A stretch of 64,000 bases of DNA from Chitinophaga oryzae (GTDB lineage: Bacteria > Bacteroidota > Bacteroidia > Chitinophagales > Chitinophagaceae). The notes below the pieces were generated by a model. That model worked only from the letters and a program-made list of their open reading frames with translations, ran no database searches and had not been told where the DNA came from. Positions 9,853 through 19,098 of the stretch are shown here, piece by piece (position 1 is the stretch's first letter; each line of letters begins with the position of its first letter). The position numbers and the translations under genes are program-made. The stretch spans positions 2,790,001 to 2,854,000 of the forward strand of contig NZ_CP051204.2 in NCBI RefSeq assembly GCF_012516375.2, read 5' to 3'.

Positions 9853-11211
9853 ATGACCAACTACCACGGAATCATAGGCATTGCCAGAAAAGACATCACG
9901 CCGCCGGTGGGCATCTTTGCCCGCAACTGGGGCGCTGCCACCCACGATGTGGCCGCCGGGGTGCATATGCCGCTGACCCTCACCTGTATTACCTTTCAGA
10001 CAGCCGCTGCTACAGCGCCGCTGGTACTCATTTCCGCTGATCTCGGATGGTGGAAAAGCGCCGCGGACGAAAGAAATTTAAGGCACGGCATCCTGACAGC
10101 TTTGTCGCTGCCGGAAGAACGGTTGATGTTCTGTCTGACCCATACCCACGCGGGCCCCAGCACCTTCAGTGAAGATGCCGGTAAGCCCGGTGGTCATTTC
10201 ATTATCCCGTACCTGCAGCAGGTGCAGCAGGCAGCCATCGATGCTGCCAGGGAAGCCATGGCCTCCGCGCAACCGGCCACGCTGACGTGGCAGTACGGCC
10301 GCTGCGGCCTGGCGGTCAACCGCGACTTTCCCGAACCGGGCGGCAGCCGGCTGGTGGTAGGATATAATCCCGCTGCCGCCGCCGATGATACGCTGCTGGC
10401 AGGCCGTATCACAGATGCCGCCGGCCGTATCATCGGTACGATCGTCAATTATGCATGTCATCCTACCACGCTGGCATGGGACAACCAGCTGCTGTCGCCC
10501 GATTACATTGGCGGCATGCGTAGCGTGGTGGAACCGGCTACCGGTGCGTTCTGTTTGTTTTTACAGGGCGCTTCCGGCGAGCTCTCGCCGGCGGAGCAAT
10601 ACAGCGGTGACACATCGCTGGCAGACGGCTACGGGCGGCAACTGGGGTTTGCAGTATTGTCCGTGCTGGAAGGCATGCTGCCGCCTGATACGGAACTGAC
10701 TTACACCGGTGTAGTGGAATCCGGCGCCTCGCTGGCTATCTGGAAAAAAACACCTGTGCCGGCAGCGACTACGCTCATGGCGGAAATGACGGAAGTGGAA
10801 ATGGTGCTGAAGCCAATGCCCTCGCTCGCAGAGATAGAAGCTTCCTGGGAAGCTTGTGAAGACCACGTCATCAAAGAACGGTTATGGCGGCAGCGGGGTA
10901 TCCGCAAAACGGTGGGAGAAGGGACTGTCGCCAGGATGCCGCTGTGGATATGGCGGCTGGGCAATTCCATGCTGGCCGGCCAGCCCAATGAGGCCTACTC
11001 CGGCTTCCAGCTGGCGCTGCGGCAGGAGCTGTTTCCCGCAACTGTTGCCGTGATGAATATCGTCAATGGTTACGCCGGTTATCTGCCGCCGGAGGAATCG
11101 TTTAACCATCAGAGTTATGCGGTATGGCAAACGCCTTTTGAGAAAGGCTCCCTGGAGCGGCTGATACGCTCCGCCACCACTATTTCCCAACGAATGATTC
11201 AAACTGCATGA
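9853..11211 (+). CDS. Neutral/alkaline ceramidase-like N-terminal-domain hydrolase
   Basis: The protein of 452 residues has no visible signal peptide. It resembles the neutral/alkaline non-lysosomal ceramidase N-terminal domain: GIARKDITPPVG start, LVLISADLGWW, a zinc-type LTHTHAGPS with His97 and His99, and a further His203 in NYACHPTTLAW. GASGELSPAE with Ser245 sits where ceramidases have the GDVSPN nucleophile region. It lacks the large C-terminal ceramidase domain and lies in a sugar operon, so a true ceramidase role is unlikely; hydrolysis of an amide or ester in a sugar derivative is my inference. It overlaps the transporter gene downstream by 4 bp. Confidence 0.7.
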   Translation: MTNYHGIIGIARKDITPPVGIFARNWGAATHDVAAGVHMPLTLTCITFQTAAATAPLVLISADLGWWKSAADERNLRHGILTALSLPEERLMFCLTHTHAGPSTFSEDAGKPGGHFIIPYLQQVQQAAIDAAREAMASAQPATLTWQYGRCGLAVNRDFPEPGGSRLVVGYNPAAAADDTLLAGRITDAAGRIIGTIVNYACHPTTLAWDNQLLSPDYIGGMRSVVEPATGAFCLFLQGASGELSPAEQYSGDTSLADGYGRQLGFAVLSVLEGMLPPDTELTYTGVVESGASLAIWKKTPVPAATTLMAEMTEVEMVLKPMPSLAEIEASWEACEDHVIKERLWRQRGIRKTVGEGTVARMPLWIWRLGNSMLAGQPNEAYSGFQLALRQELFPATVAVMNIVNGYAGYLPPEESFNHQSYAVWQTPFEKGSLERLIRSATTISQRMIQTA

Positions 11212-12779
11212 ACCTGAACCTCACTTTGCCGGACGCTATTATATTCGGCGTATATATTCTCGGCGTTATCGGCCTTGGCATCTATGCCTCGCGTAAGGCA
11301 CAGCAGACCAAACGCGACTATTTTCTGGCAGGCGATAAGCTGCCCTGGTGGATGATCGGTGGTAGTATTATTGCTGCCAATATCAGCAGCCATCACCTGG
11401 TAGGAGCGATGGGAGTGGCTTACAGCAGGGGCTTTGTAGCCATCGCCATGGAGTGGGGCGCTATCCTGATGGGTTTTAATGCGCTGCTATGGATATTTCT
11501 GCCTTTCTATATCCGCAACGGCTTTTATACCGTACCCGAATTTCTTGAGAAACGTTTTGGCACCGCCGCCCGTACTACCTACGCCGGCCTTATCCTGCTA
11601 ACCTATGTGCTTGTGGAAATCAGTGCGGTACTGTATCTGGGCGCGTTGTCATTACATTCCCTGCTGGGCATCTCCGTGATGACCAGCGTTGTGATACTGG
11701 CAGCTATCACCGGTGTATACACGATCGCCGGAGGATTGCGGGCGGTGATATATACGGAGATGTTGCAGCTGATAGTACTCGTGATGGGTGGTATTGCGCT
11801 CACCATCGCGACGGTGAACGCCGCCGGTGGCGTGAGCGCCATTACCGATACGGTTAAGGATTGGGACCTGATCCTTCCGGCGAATGACCCCGATTTCCCG
11901 TGGACGATGTATCTCGGCGGGGTGCTTTGTATCAGTGTGTTTTACTGCGCTACCAACCAGTTTATCGTGCAACGGGTACTGGCTGCTAAAAACGAATGGC
12001 ATGCCCGTATGGGAGTGGTCTTTGGCGATTATCTGAAGTTCCTGGTGCCCGTAATCATTACCGTGCCAGCGCTGGTGGCGCCTAAACTGTTTCCTGACCT
12101 GGAAAAACCCGATCTGCTGTTTCCTACGCTGGTGGAGAAGTTGCTGCCTGCCGGTCTCGTCGGGTTGGTCATGGCCGGCCTTATCGCCGCTGTGATGTCA
12201 CATCTTTCCGGCGCCATCAATTCCTGCACCACCATCCTGACGGTTGACATCTACCTGCCTTATTTCCGTAAGAAAGCGACCGAGGCAGAGGCGGTGCGTT
12301 TTGGACGTATAGCCGGCGCCGTGATTATTGTCATCGGTATCCTGTGCACAGGACTGTTCCTGACCCATTCCAAAAAGCCGATCTTCCTGTACCTGATGAA
12401 TGCCTACGGGTTGTTTACCCCTGGCATTGCAACGATGTTCCTGCTGGGCATCCTGTGGAAACGCACCACACACGCGGGTGCGCTGGCAGCCGGTATCCTC
12501 ACGATCCCGATGTCGGTGGCCATGGAAATCATTTTCCCCGCCATGCCTTTTTTTAACAGGACAGGCATTGTTTTCTGGAGCTGTGTGCTGCTGTGCATTG
12601 TTGTGAGCCTGCTGACCAAACCGGTACCGGAAGCCGAACTGAAAGGACTGATCTGGAACCGGGAAAGCCTGAAGCTGCCGGCAGACCTGTTGCAGCAGTC
12701 GCGAGGGTTACGTAACCCAACCTTATGGTGGGCATTGATTACAGCGGTTGTGTTATACTTCTATATCGTATACGCATAA
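11208..12779 (+). CDS. Sodium:solute symporter (SSS family)
   Basis: The inner-membrane protein of 523 residues has about 13 hydrophobic helices. Early SSS motifs are ARKAQQTKRDYFLAGDKLPWW and GGSIIAANISSHHLVGAMG. The mid-protein ATNQFIVQRVLAAKNEWHAR and the later LIAAVMSHLSGAINSCTTILTVDIY correspond to the sugar/SGLT-type sodium-binding and loop signatures. It is the last gene of the operon and overlaps its upstream neighbour by ATGA. It likely brings the monomer released in the periplasm into the cytosol. Confidence 0.93.
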   Translation: MNLNLTLPDAIIFGVYILGVIGLGIYASRKAQQTKRDYFLAGDKLPWWMIGGSIIAANISSHHLVGAMGVAYSRGFVAIAMEWGAILMGFNALLWIFLPFYIRNGFYTVPEFLEKRFGTAARTTYAGLILLTYVLVEISAVLYLGALSLHSLLGISVMTSVVILAAITGVYTIAGGLRAVIYTEMLQLIVLVMGGIALTIATVNAAGGVSAITDTVKDWDLILPANDPDFPWTMYLGGVLCISVFYCATNQFIVQRVLAAKNEWHARMGVVFGDYLKFLVPVIITVPALVAPKLFPDLEKPDLLFPTLVEKLLPAGLVGLVMAGLIAAVMSHLSGAINSCTTILTVDIYLPYFRKKATEAEAVRFGRIAGAVIIVIGILCTGLFLTHSKKPIFLYLMNAYGLFTPGIATMFLLGILWKRTTHAGALAAGILTIPMSVAMEIIFPAMPFFNRTGIVFWSCVLLCIVVSLLTKPVPEAELKGLIWNRESLKLPADLLQQSRGLRNPTLWWALITAVVLYFYIVYA

Positions 12780-12782
12780 GCG

Positions 12783-13853
12783 TTACGGCTGGATATAAAA
12801 AGCATGGTTTTCTTTCGTGATAATATCGATCGGCATAAAATGCGTTTTCTCTACCGGCACTTTCATAACAAGATGCTGGTAAAGCGTCATAATACCGCGA
12901 TATCCCTGTTCCTGGGGCTGTTGGCAGATCAGGAAATCAATATGTCCCTGGTCGAGGCGTGAAACATTTTCTTTGGTAAAGTCGTAGCCGATGAGCAGGA
13001 GGTCTTTACCGGGACTGTGTTTCTCCAGGTAGCGGGAAACGGCGGCAACCCTGGAGTTGGTAACGAAAACGGCGCGAACGTCGGGATACTGCTGAAACGC
13101 TTTCGAGAGTTCTTTTTCAATAGAGGCCTGATCTGTTTGACGGACGTCTTTTTTGATGATAGGCCGTTTGGTGTCTTTAAAGTAGGCGCGTAGCCCTTCT
13201 TCTTTGCGAAGCAGGTGGTGATGGTCTTCTATCTCATGGGAGATGTTGAGCACCAGCACACGTGCGTTGCGGGGCGTGCAGTAGTGTATCAGCTGTCCTG
13301 CCTGATAGCCGCTGCGGAACAGGTCAGGCCCGATGTAACAGAGGCTCTCCTGCTGAGGAATATCAGAGTTGATAAAAACGTAGGGGATATTGCGCTCTCT
13401 GCAGGAACGGATAAACGAAACAGATTCTTCGATAAAGGAAGGCGCCAGCAGGATACCGTCCACCGGATTTTTAAGTACCTGTCTGGTGACTTTTACAAAA
13501 GACTTCCGGTCGTTGAGGTCGAAGTAATAAGGATCTACCTTCACACCGAACTGTTTGATTTCCTCTTCTGCTTTCTGTATGCCGGCCACCGGCAATGTCC
13601 AGAAGTCGGTTTCCTGCGATGATACTTTGGGCAGCACGGTAGCCAGCCGGAGTACATGGCGGGATGCCAGCCGTCTGGCCAGTATATTGGGCTGATAGTT
13701 CAGCTCCTGTATGATGGCTTCTATTTTACTTTTTGTTTTTGGGGAGACGCCGGGCCTGTTATGGATAACCCTGTCCACCGTGGCGATGGCCACATTGGCC
13801 CTTCGGGCGATCTCCTTCACACCGAGGGGTTGTTCGGCCGTTTTTTTCTTCAT
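12783..13853 (-). CDS. LacI-family transcriptional regulator
   Basis: The protein of 356 residues starts with a LacI helix-turn-helix (VKEIARRANVAIATVDRVIH, then NRPGVSPKTKSKIEAII) and a hinge helix PNILARRLAS. A periplasmic-binding-protein-like sensor domain follows, containing AVFVTNSRVAAVSRYL and LLLIGYDFTKENVSRL. It is the last gene of a minus-strand set with the oxidoreductase, dehydrogenase and NRAMP-like genes. It converges on the symporter gene with a 3-bp gap. LacI proteins bind palindromes with a central CG; two such related palindromes occur at 18208 and 19324, so it may regulate its own operon and the 19.5-27.8 kb operon. Confidence 0.93.
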   Translation of the reverse strand: MKKKTAEQPLGVKEIARRANVAIATVDRVIHNRPGVSPKTKSKIEAIIQELNYQPNILARRLASRHVLRLATVLPKVSSQETDFWTLPVAGIQKAEEEIKQFGVKVDPYYFDLNDRKSFVKVTRQVLKNPVDGILLAPSFIEESVSFIRSCRERNIPYVFINSDIPQQESLCYIGPDLFRSGYQAGQLIHYCTPRNARVLVLNISHEIEDHHHLLRKEEGLRAYFKDTKRPIIKKDVRQTDQASIEKELSKAFQQYPDVRAVFVTNSRVAAVSRYLEKHSPGKDLLLIGYDFTKENVSRLDQGHIDFLICQQPQEQGYRGIMTLYQHLVMKVPVEKTHFMPIDIITKENHAFYIQP

Positions 13854-13898
13854 ATCGGTTGATGGTTATAATTTTTCCAAATATACTATAATCCGGGG

Positions 13899-15263
13899 TT
13901 ACTGTTTTTTTGCCAGCGCCAGCGCCTGCGTGGTAGTGTAGTATTTGGCCAGCATATTGGGCACTTCCCAGGCGGGCATGTTGTTGTTCCGGATGTATTC
14001 GAGGAATTGCTGCATCACCCTGCCGAAGAGCGCTTCGTGCTTTTTGGACAGCGCTTCGGGGATGACAACTTCCCAGCCTTTGTTATTTTCTTTCAGCGAA
14101 AGTCCCGGATACTGCTGCGCCAATTTGGCGATATGCGCCGCGACAGTTTTCGCATAGGCGCTATCGTGATGCCGGGCAGACTCGATGTACAGTACGGGTT
14201 TGTACTGCTGTTCCGCTCCCTGGCGGATGATCAGCGACGCTTTTGTGCCCCGCAGCAGCGAATAATGCGTGTCACCGGTGCCTTCCGGCGCCTGGTAGTT
14301 CCAGGTAACGGATATATTGGCATGGATGCCTTTGATCGTATAGTCAAAAGAGCCGTTGGCATATACCTGCAGCAGACTGTCTTTACCGACGTTTTTCGCC
14401 AGGTAAGGCGGGAAAGCGGTCTGCCCGGTGATGTCTGCATATTGCTGCAGGCTCATGGTGGTGGCCCAGCGGCGGGCGCTGTCTACCTGTATGTCATGCT
14501 GAAAGTCGATCGTCTGACCCGGAAAGCAGGTCCATTGCACGAGGTCCACCAGGTGAGTAGTGACGTCTACGATACCTTCTCCCTGCTGGGTCTCATCCAT
14601 ATACCAGGCAGGGCGTACCATCGTTTTGCCGGCGACCAGCTTTTTGAAATGATGGACGCTGTTCTTGACAACGGCCGGGTTGCCGGGAGTACCGGTTTCC
14701 AGGGTGCCAAAAACATCCTGCAACTGCGAGAGTTCCCGCTGCAGGGTATTTCTGATTTCATACCGTTCGGTCATGATATCATAGAGCTGTACTTTTTTCG
14801 CTGCTGCTTCCCGGAAAGCTGCCTGCAGGGAGTCGAAGCCTGCGGCGTCGATAGCCATGGGTTTATCTGCCAGCACATGCTGACCGGCATTGACGGAGCG
14901 GCGGATGTAGGTGGCTTTGAGCCGGTTGTTGCCGGCAATTACCACGATATTGCCTGCGGGCTGCTGCAGCATTTTCTCCAGGTAGTCCGGGCCGGTGTAT
15001 ACGTCGGTTGCCCAGTGTACGGGCGGGTCGGTCTGTTGATTGAACCGTCCGATGCTGGCGAGGTACTGTTTTACTTCCGGTCCTTCGGGTGCAAACACAC
15101 GGATAGTGGAATCTATGCCGGGGTACATCTGTTGCTGTACCAGTGAAGCATGGAAGTGCCCGGGATCTAACGCGATCAGTTGCATAGACGATTGTTTTTG
15201 TTGAGTAGTGCCGCATGACAGCAGGGCCGCTGCCATGCCGGCAAAGATAATATTTTGCTTCAT
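13899..15263 (-). CDS. Lipoprotein Gfo/Idh/MocA-like oxidoreductase
   Basis: The protein of 454 residues has a lipoprotein signal with Cys17 in ALLSC. A Rossmann-type segment follows (LEKMLQQPAGNIVVIAGNN), then the Gfo/Idh-like HVLADKPMAID, where DKP replaces the usual EKP. The C-terminal part matches the putative oxidoreductase C-terminal domain found in Bacteroidota. Membrane anchoring in the periplasm implies a tightly held nicotinamide cofactor, as in glucose-fructose oxidoreductase. The gene is 4 bp downstream of a sugar dehydrogenase/cytochrome c fusion, which suggests that the two proteins act together in periplasmic sugar oxidation. Substrate unknown. Confidence 0.8.
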   Translation of the reverse strand: MKQNIIFAGMAAALLSCGTTQQKQSSMQLIALDPGHFHASLVQQQMYPGIDSTIRVFAPEGPEVKQYLASIGRFNQQTDPPVHWATDVYTGPDYLEKMLQQPAGNIVVIAGNNRLKATYIRRSVNAGQHVLADKPMAIDAAGFDSLQAAFREAAAKKVQLYDIMTERYEIRNTLQRELSQLQDVFGTLETGTPGNPAVVKNSVHHFKKLVAGKTMVRPAWYMDETQQGEGIVDVTTHLVDLVQWTCFPGQTIDFQHDIQVDSARRWATTMSLQQYADITGQTAFPPYLAKNVGKDSLLQVYANGSFDYTIKGIHANISVTWNYQAPEGTGDTHYSLLRGTKASLIIRQGAEQQYKPVLYIESARHHDSAYAKTVAAHIAKLAQQYPGLSLKENNKGWEVVIPEALSKKHEALFGRVMQQFLEYIRNNNMPAWEVPNMLAKYYTTTQALALAKKQ

Positions 15264-15267
15264 GATG

Positions 15268-16818
15268 TCAGGGTTGTCTTTCCTGGGTGATAGTTACGGC
15301 GCTGATGCTGTCGGCATGGTTGCCCCAGCTGTTACGGATATACGTAGTAATGGCGGCGATCTCTCCGTCTTTCAGGAAGTTGAAAGCCGGCATCTGTTCG
15401 CCATAGCTGCTGTTCTTGCTTTTGGAGTCGCCGGTGCGGCCGTGCAGGATGGTTTGTACCAGCGGTGCGGCTTTGCCGGTAACGAGCGGGTTTCCTGCGA
15501 GCGGGGGGAAGGACGCCGGTACACCTTTGCCGTCAGGCTTGTGACAGGCTTCGCAATAATTTTTGTACAGCGTGGCGCCGCTGTTGGCGGCAGCCGTTAC
15601 TGTTGCCGGTTGTGCATTTTCCCGTGTAGCCGTGGCAGGTACCGCCTGGCCGGGCTTCAGTGCCGCGATGCGCAGGATACGGTCGTCATGCGGTAAAGGA
15701 AAACCTTTGCCGGGATTCCAGTCGCGGTTGCTGGTGGCGATATATACGTCGCCCTCCGGAGAAACGCAGAGGTCCCGCAGCCTGCCGTATTTGCCGGCGA
15801 GAATGATCTCTTCCGCGGTGGCGGCGTCCTGTGCGTTGTTCAGGTGTATTACGTGAAGACTCGCCGCTTTGAGTGTTCCCAGCAGCAGGCTGTTTTTCCA
15901 TTCGGGGATTTTACCGGAAGAATAGTAATCGATGCCGGCAGGTGCGATGGTCGGCGTCCAGGCTTTGAGTGGCGCGATGAAGGGGAAAGAGTCTGCATGG
16001 GCTTTCTCGTCCGGTCGGTCCGCGTATCCTTCGATGCGCGCCCATCCATAGTAGCCGCCTTTCCCGATGCGGTTCAGTTCATCGTCGGTGGCATCGCCAT
16101 GTTCGGAGGCAAAGAGCAGGCCTTTGTCCGTGAATACCAATCCCTGGATGTTACGATGGCCACGGGACCACATGTAGTTGCCGGGATAGGGATTGTCGGC
16201 GGGCACGGTGCCGTCGGTATTGAGGCGTAACACTTTACCGTTGAGCGACGCGGTGTCGGGAGCGTTCTGATCGCGGGCGGCGTCGCCGGTGGAGAGCAGC
16301 ACTTTGCCATCGGGGGAGATGGCCACCCGGGAACCGTTATGCCCGGTGTTGCCGGGCAGTTCGAGCAGCAGCAGCGGATCTTTCAGCGTATCGGCCGTAT
16401 AGGTATACCGTACCAGTCTTGACACGATGGAGGAGTCTTTGTTCAGATGCGTGTAGTCTATAAACACGTAAGGTTTGTCCTTGTCGGGATGAATGGCCAT
16501 GCCCAGCAGCCCGAGTGTACGATGACGGTATACTTCCGGAATGGTCAGCAAAAGTTTTTTGATACCGGTATGCGGATCAACTTTGCTGATGCTGCCGCTT
16601 TGTTCGGTGTACCAGATCTGATTGTCAGGTCCCCAGACGATTTCCCAGGGAACATTGAGATCGGAGGCGATGGTGCTGATACCCAGGATGGTTTTATCGA
16701 GTTGCAGCGTGGCTTCGATGGGCTGGGTAAACTCCGCCGGTTTTGCGGGCCGCAGCAGCCAGTAAGCGCCGGCGGCCACTATCAGGACTATCAAAAGAAG
16801 AATGCCGGTACGTTTCAT
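15268..16818 (-). CDS. PQQ-type glucose/sorbosone dehydrogenase fused to cytochrome c
   Basis: The protein of 516 residues has an N-terminal membrane anchor (ILLLIVLIVAAGAYWLL). A six-bladed beta-propeller of the soluble glucose dehydrogenase/sorbosone dehydrogenase family spans about 45-390 (VPWEIVWGPDNQIWYTEQ, RVAISPDGKVLLSTGDAARD, HGDATDDELNRI, GYYGWARIEGY). A class I cytochrome c domain follows with haem motif CEACH at 422-426 and probable axial Met476 in GEQMPAF. Electrons from the oxidised sugar can pass directly to the haem and on to the respiratory chain. Its neighbours at 22 bp and 4 bp indicate an operon. PQQ itself is assumed from the family. Confidence 0.9.
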   Translation of the reverse strand: MKRTGILLLIVLIVAAGAYWLLRPAKPAEFTQPIEATLQLDKTILGISTIASDLNVPWEIVWGPDNQIWYTEQSGSISKVDPHTGIKKLLLTIPEVYRHRTLGLLGMAIHPDKDKPYVFIDYTHLNKDSSIVSRLVRYTYTADTLKDPLLLLELPGNTGHNGSRVAISPDGKVLLSTGDAARDQNAPDTASLNGKVLRLNTDGTVPADNPYPGNYMWSRGHRNIQGLVFTDKGLLFASEHGDATDDELNRIGKGGYYGWARIEGYADRPDEKAHADSFPFIAPLKAWTPTIAPAGIDYYSSGKIPEWKNSLLLGTLKAASLHVIHLNNAQDAATAEEIILAGKYGRLRDLCVSPEGDVYIATSNRDWNPGKGFPLPHDDRILRIAALKPGQAVPATATRENAQPATVTAAANSGATLYKNYCEACHKPDGKGVPASFPPLAGNPLVTGKAAPLVQTILHGRTGDSKSKNSSYGEQMPAFNFLKDGEIAAITTYIRNSWGNHADSISAVTITQERQP

Positions 16819-16840
16819 ACGGTGGTAACAGGTAGTTGGT

Positions 16841-18106
16841 TTAAGAAAAGAAGAGCGTAATGGCGTTGCTCACCGCCAGCAGCAGCATGATGATCAGGCC
16901 CGCGGCGCCTGCAATATTGGTAAAGGTGTTGTTTTTCATTTTGCCCATGATGGCGGCATCGTTGGCTACCAGGTACAAGGCGATACCGATGAACGGTACG
17001 ATGAAGATGGTGACTGCCTGTGCCAGCACAATAAGCTCCAGCGGCAGTTTGCCAAAGGTGATGGCTACGCCGGCGCCGATCAGCATGATAACGGCGATAA
17101 ACGTGCGTACCATGCGGGAACTAAGCTGACCGCCATATCCCAGCGCATCGCCCAGCAGGGTGCCTCCCAGCGCGGCATTGCCGAGGAGAGAGGAAAAAGA
17201 GGCGCCGAAAAGGCCGACGAGGAAAAGGGCGGAAGCAGCATTGCCAAATACCGGTTCCAGTGCGATCGCCATGTCGGTGGCGGTGGTGATGTTGATGCCG
17301 GCCGGATGTAATACGGTAGCGGCGCATATCATAACGGTAGCGCTCATAAAGCCGAGTATCAGCATGCCGGGCAGCGTTTCCCTGCCGGTCTGCACCACAT
17401 CCGGACGAATGCGTTTACGCTCCTGTACCAGGTAGGACTGGTAGATGGCGCCCACAATCGAAAAGCACGAAGCCATGAAGGCGATGATCAGTTTCTGTGA
17501 GCCGGCCGGCACCGTAGGCACGAAGCCGGATGCGATGCCCGCTGCCGGCGGATGGGAGAGGACCATGGTCACGATAAAGGCAAACAACATCATGATGATG
17601 AGCGCTATCATGATCTTTTCCAGCATCCTGTAGAAAGTACGGAAGAACAGGATGCTGATGCCCGCTATGTTACAGGCGATGATCCAGACAGTTTTATTGG
17701 TATGGGTGGCTTCTGCCAGCGTAATGCCCGAACCGATGGAGTTGCCTGCCTGAAAGGAAGCGGTCACCAGGAAAACGCCTACGCCAATGGCGATGCGCGC
17801 TGGTCGGCCCCATTTACGGCTGATGGTGCTCAGCAATGATTCGTTGGTGGCAATACCTACCCGCGCTGCCATAGTGGTGAAGATGATCATGAAGAAGATA
17901 GCTACCGCTACAATCCATAACAGGGAAAAGCCATAGCCGGCGCCCATAATGGAGGCGATGGTGACCTTGCTGGGACCAAATACCAGCGCGGCCGTGATCA
18001 ATCCCGGCCCGAGGGACTGCAGCCATGCCTTGTATTGACTGCCTTTTTGTGCGCTGCCCCCGGCGGTAACGGGAGCTTTTTCCATTGTAGATCCGGTTGA
18101 TGACAT
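16841..18106 (-). CDS. NRAMP-family transporter with altered metal-site residues
   Basis: The inner-membrane protein of 421 residues has 11 predicted helices and clear NRAMP spacing (SLGPGLITAALVFG, GAGYGFSLLW, TMAARVGIATNESL). However, the helix-1 metal motif DPGN is GPSK at 44-47, so both the Asp and Asn ligands are lost. The helix-6 Met-Pro-His motif is Val218-Gly219-Ala220 before IYQSYLVQERKR. It is therefore unlikely to be an ordinary manganese/iron importer. It is the first gene of the sugar-oxidation operon, which suggests an unusual substrate. A lysine at the former metal site could replace the cation charge; that is inference. Confidence 0.85.
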   Translation of the reverse strand: MSSTGSTMEKAPVTAGGSAQKGSQYKAWLQSLGPGLITAALVFGPSKVTIASIMGAGYGFSLLWIVAVAIFFMIIFTTMAARVGIATNESLLSTISRKWGRPARIAIGVGVFLVTASFQAGNSIGSGITLAEATHTNKTVWIIACNIAGISILFFRTFYRMLEKIMIALIIMMLFAFIVTMVLSHPPAAGIASGFVPTVPAGSQKLIIAFMASCFSIVGAIYQSYLVQERKRIRPDVVQTGRETLPGMLILGFMSATVMICAATVLHPAGINITTATDMAIALEPVFGNAASALFLVGLFGASFSSLLGNAALGGTLLGDALGYGGQLSSRMVRTFIAVIMLIGAGVAITFGKLPLELIVLAQAVTIFIVPFIGIALYLVANDAAIMGKMKNNTFTNIAGAAGLIIMLLLAVSNAITLFFS

Positions 18107-18207
18107 CAGGTTGACTTTTTAACGTTTTTCGAATGTGTTGCTGATATTGGCTGAAGAGGTGTGAAATCCTCTGCGGTATTGACTTTGGATGAAGGCCGGT
18201 GTTTTTA

Positions 18208-18221
18208 CGGGTACGTTACCG
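18208..18221. promoter_or_regulatory. Candidate LacI-type operator upstream of the NRAMP-like operon
   Basis: CGGGTACGTTACCG is an imperfect palindrome with a central CG, about 102 bp upstream of the NRAMP-like start codon. It matches 12 of 14 positions of the perfect palindrome at 19324-19337. The 18107-18361 gap separates divergent genes and holds no other signal I can support. Confidence 0.5.
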
Positions 18222-18361
18222 AAAGATAGGTACATTCTTCGGGAAAGAAAAGAATTTTTTCATACGGTCGTCAAAAAAAGATGGAAAAGTGATACTTTTA
18301 AATCTTAACCCTTCAGTGAGGCGTGAATAATACCGATTGCCCGCTGATCAATTTATAGAAA

Positions 18362-19057
18362 ATGAAAAAAAATGTACTGTACCTTTTGTTGTGTGTAATG
18401 ATGTTATCTTGTCAACAGAATGATTTTGATTTGTCGGCCTTCTCCCTGCCCGCTGATACCAGCATAATCAGTAAACACCATTTGAAAAAAGAACTGGAGT
18501 TGAATGAGTGTATCGGGTACTCGTCCAAACAGCCGGAACTGCTGCGGTTGTATGGCCAGTCTTTTTCCGGAAGCATGGCGGCCGGCAACGATGAAGGCAA
18601 TGGCTTTTCCAACTACGCCCTCTTTTTCGTAACCCCTGAAAATAACAAGGTAGGCGCTTATACCCTCCATACGGAAACAAAAGACAAGACAGCGGCATTG
18701 GTCAAACTGATGAACGAAAAACTGGGTAAAACCGATTATCACTATCGCAGTAAGGAGTTTACCAACCAGGTGTGGTATAAAGATGGCTTGTATTATTTTT
18801 TCAATACGAACAATACGATCGTCAATATGGGAGAGAAAACCACCACCGGCGATTTGACGGTTATCAGTGAAAAAAGCCCGGTTTTCCTGGAGTGGCATAG
18901 CTCCGGCGGCGGATTCTCTTATTATGGCGAATACCTGAAGGAAAAGAAGAAACCGGAACATCAGGGTAAAAACTTCTCTTACAGGGATTTTATAGAAGCG
19001 GAAAAAGAGAACGGTTCGTTTTTGGGCAATACGTATTTTGATAACTACGTTCAATAA
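18362..19057 (+). CDS. Hypothetical lipoprotein
   Basis: The protein of 231 residues has a clear lipoprotein signal, MKKNVLYLLLCVMMLSC, with Cys17 as the lipidated residue. The rest is a soluble, polar, beta-rich sequence without any motif I recognise; FVTPENNKVGAYTLHTETKD and KEFTNQVWYKDGLYYFFNTNN suggest a compact alpha/beta domain. It is transcribed alone, divergent from the NRAMP-like operon. A GC-rich hairpin without a T tract follows its stop (around 19076-19105). Its codon use is more AT-rich than its neighbours, so it may have a separate history. No function can be given. Confidence 0.75.
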   Translation: MKKNVLYLLLCVMMLSCQQNDFDLSAFSLPADTSIISKHHLKKELELNECIGYSSKQPELLRLYGQSFSGSMAAGNDEGNGFSNYALFFVTPENNKVGAYTLHTETKDKTAALVKLMNEKLGKTDYHYRSKEFTNQVWYKDGLYYFFNTNNTIVNMGEKTTTGDLTVISEKSPVFLEWHSSGGGFSYYGEYLKEKKKPEHQGKNFSYRDFIEAEKENGSFLGNTYFDNYVQ

Positions 19058-19098
19058 ACATGTTTAACGGACGCGGGCTCCGCCTTTTATCCGGAGCG

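Noticed and set aside
14007..15146. Plus-strand open frame (379 codons) opposite the lipoprotein oxidoreductase
   Set aside because: The minus-strand gene has a signal peptide and family motifs; the plus frame has none.
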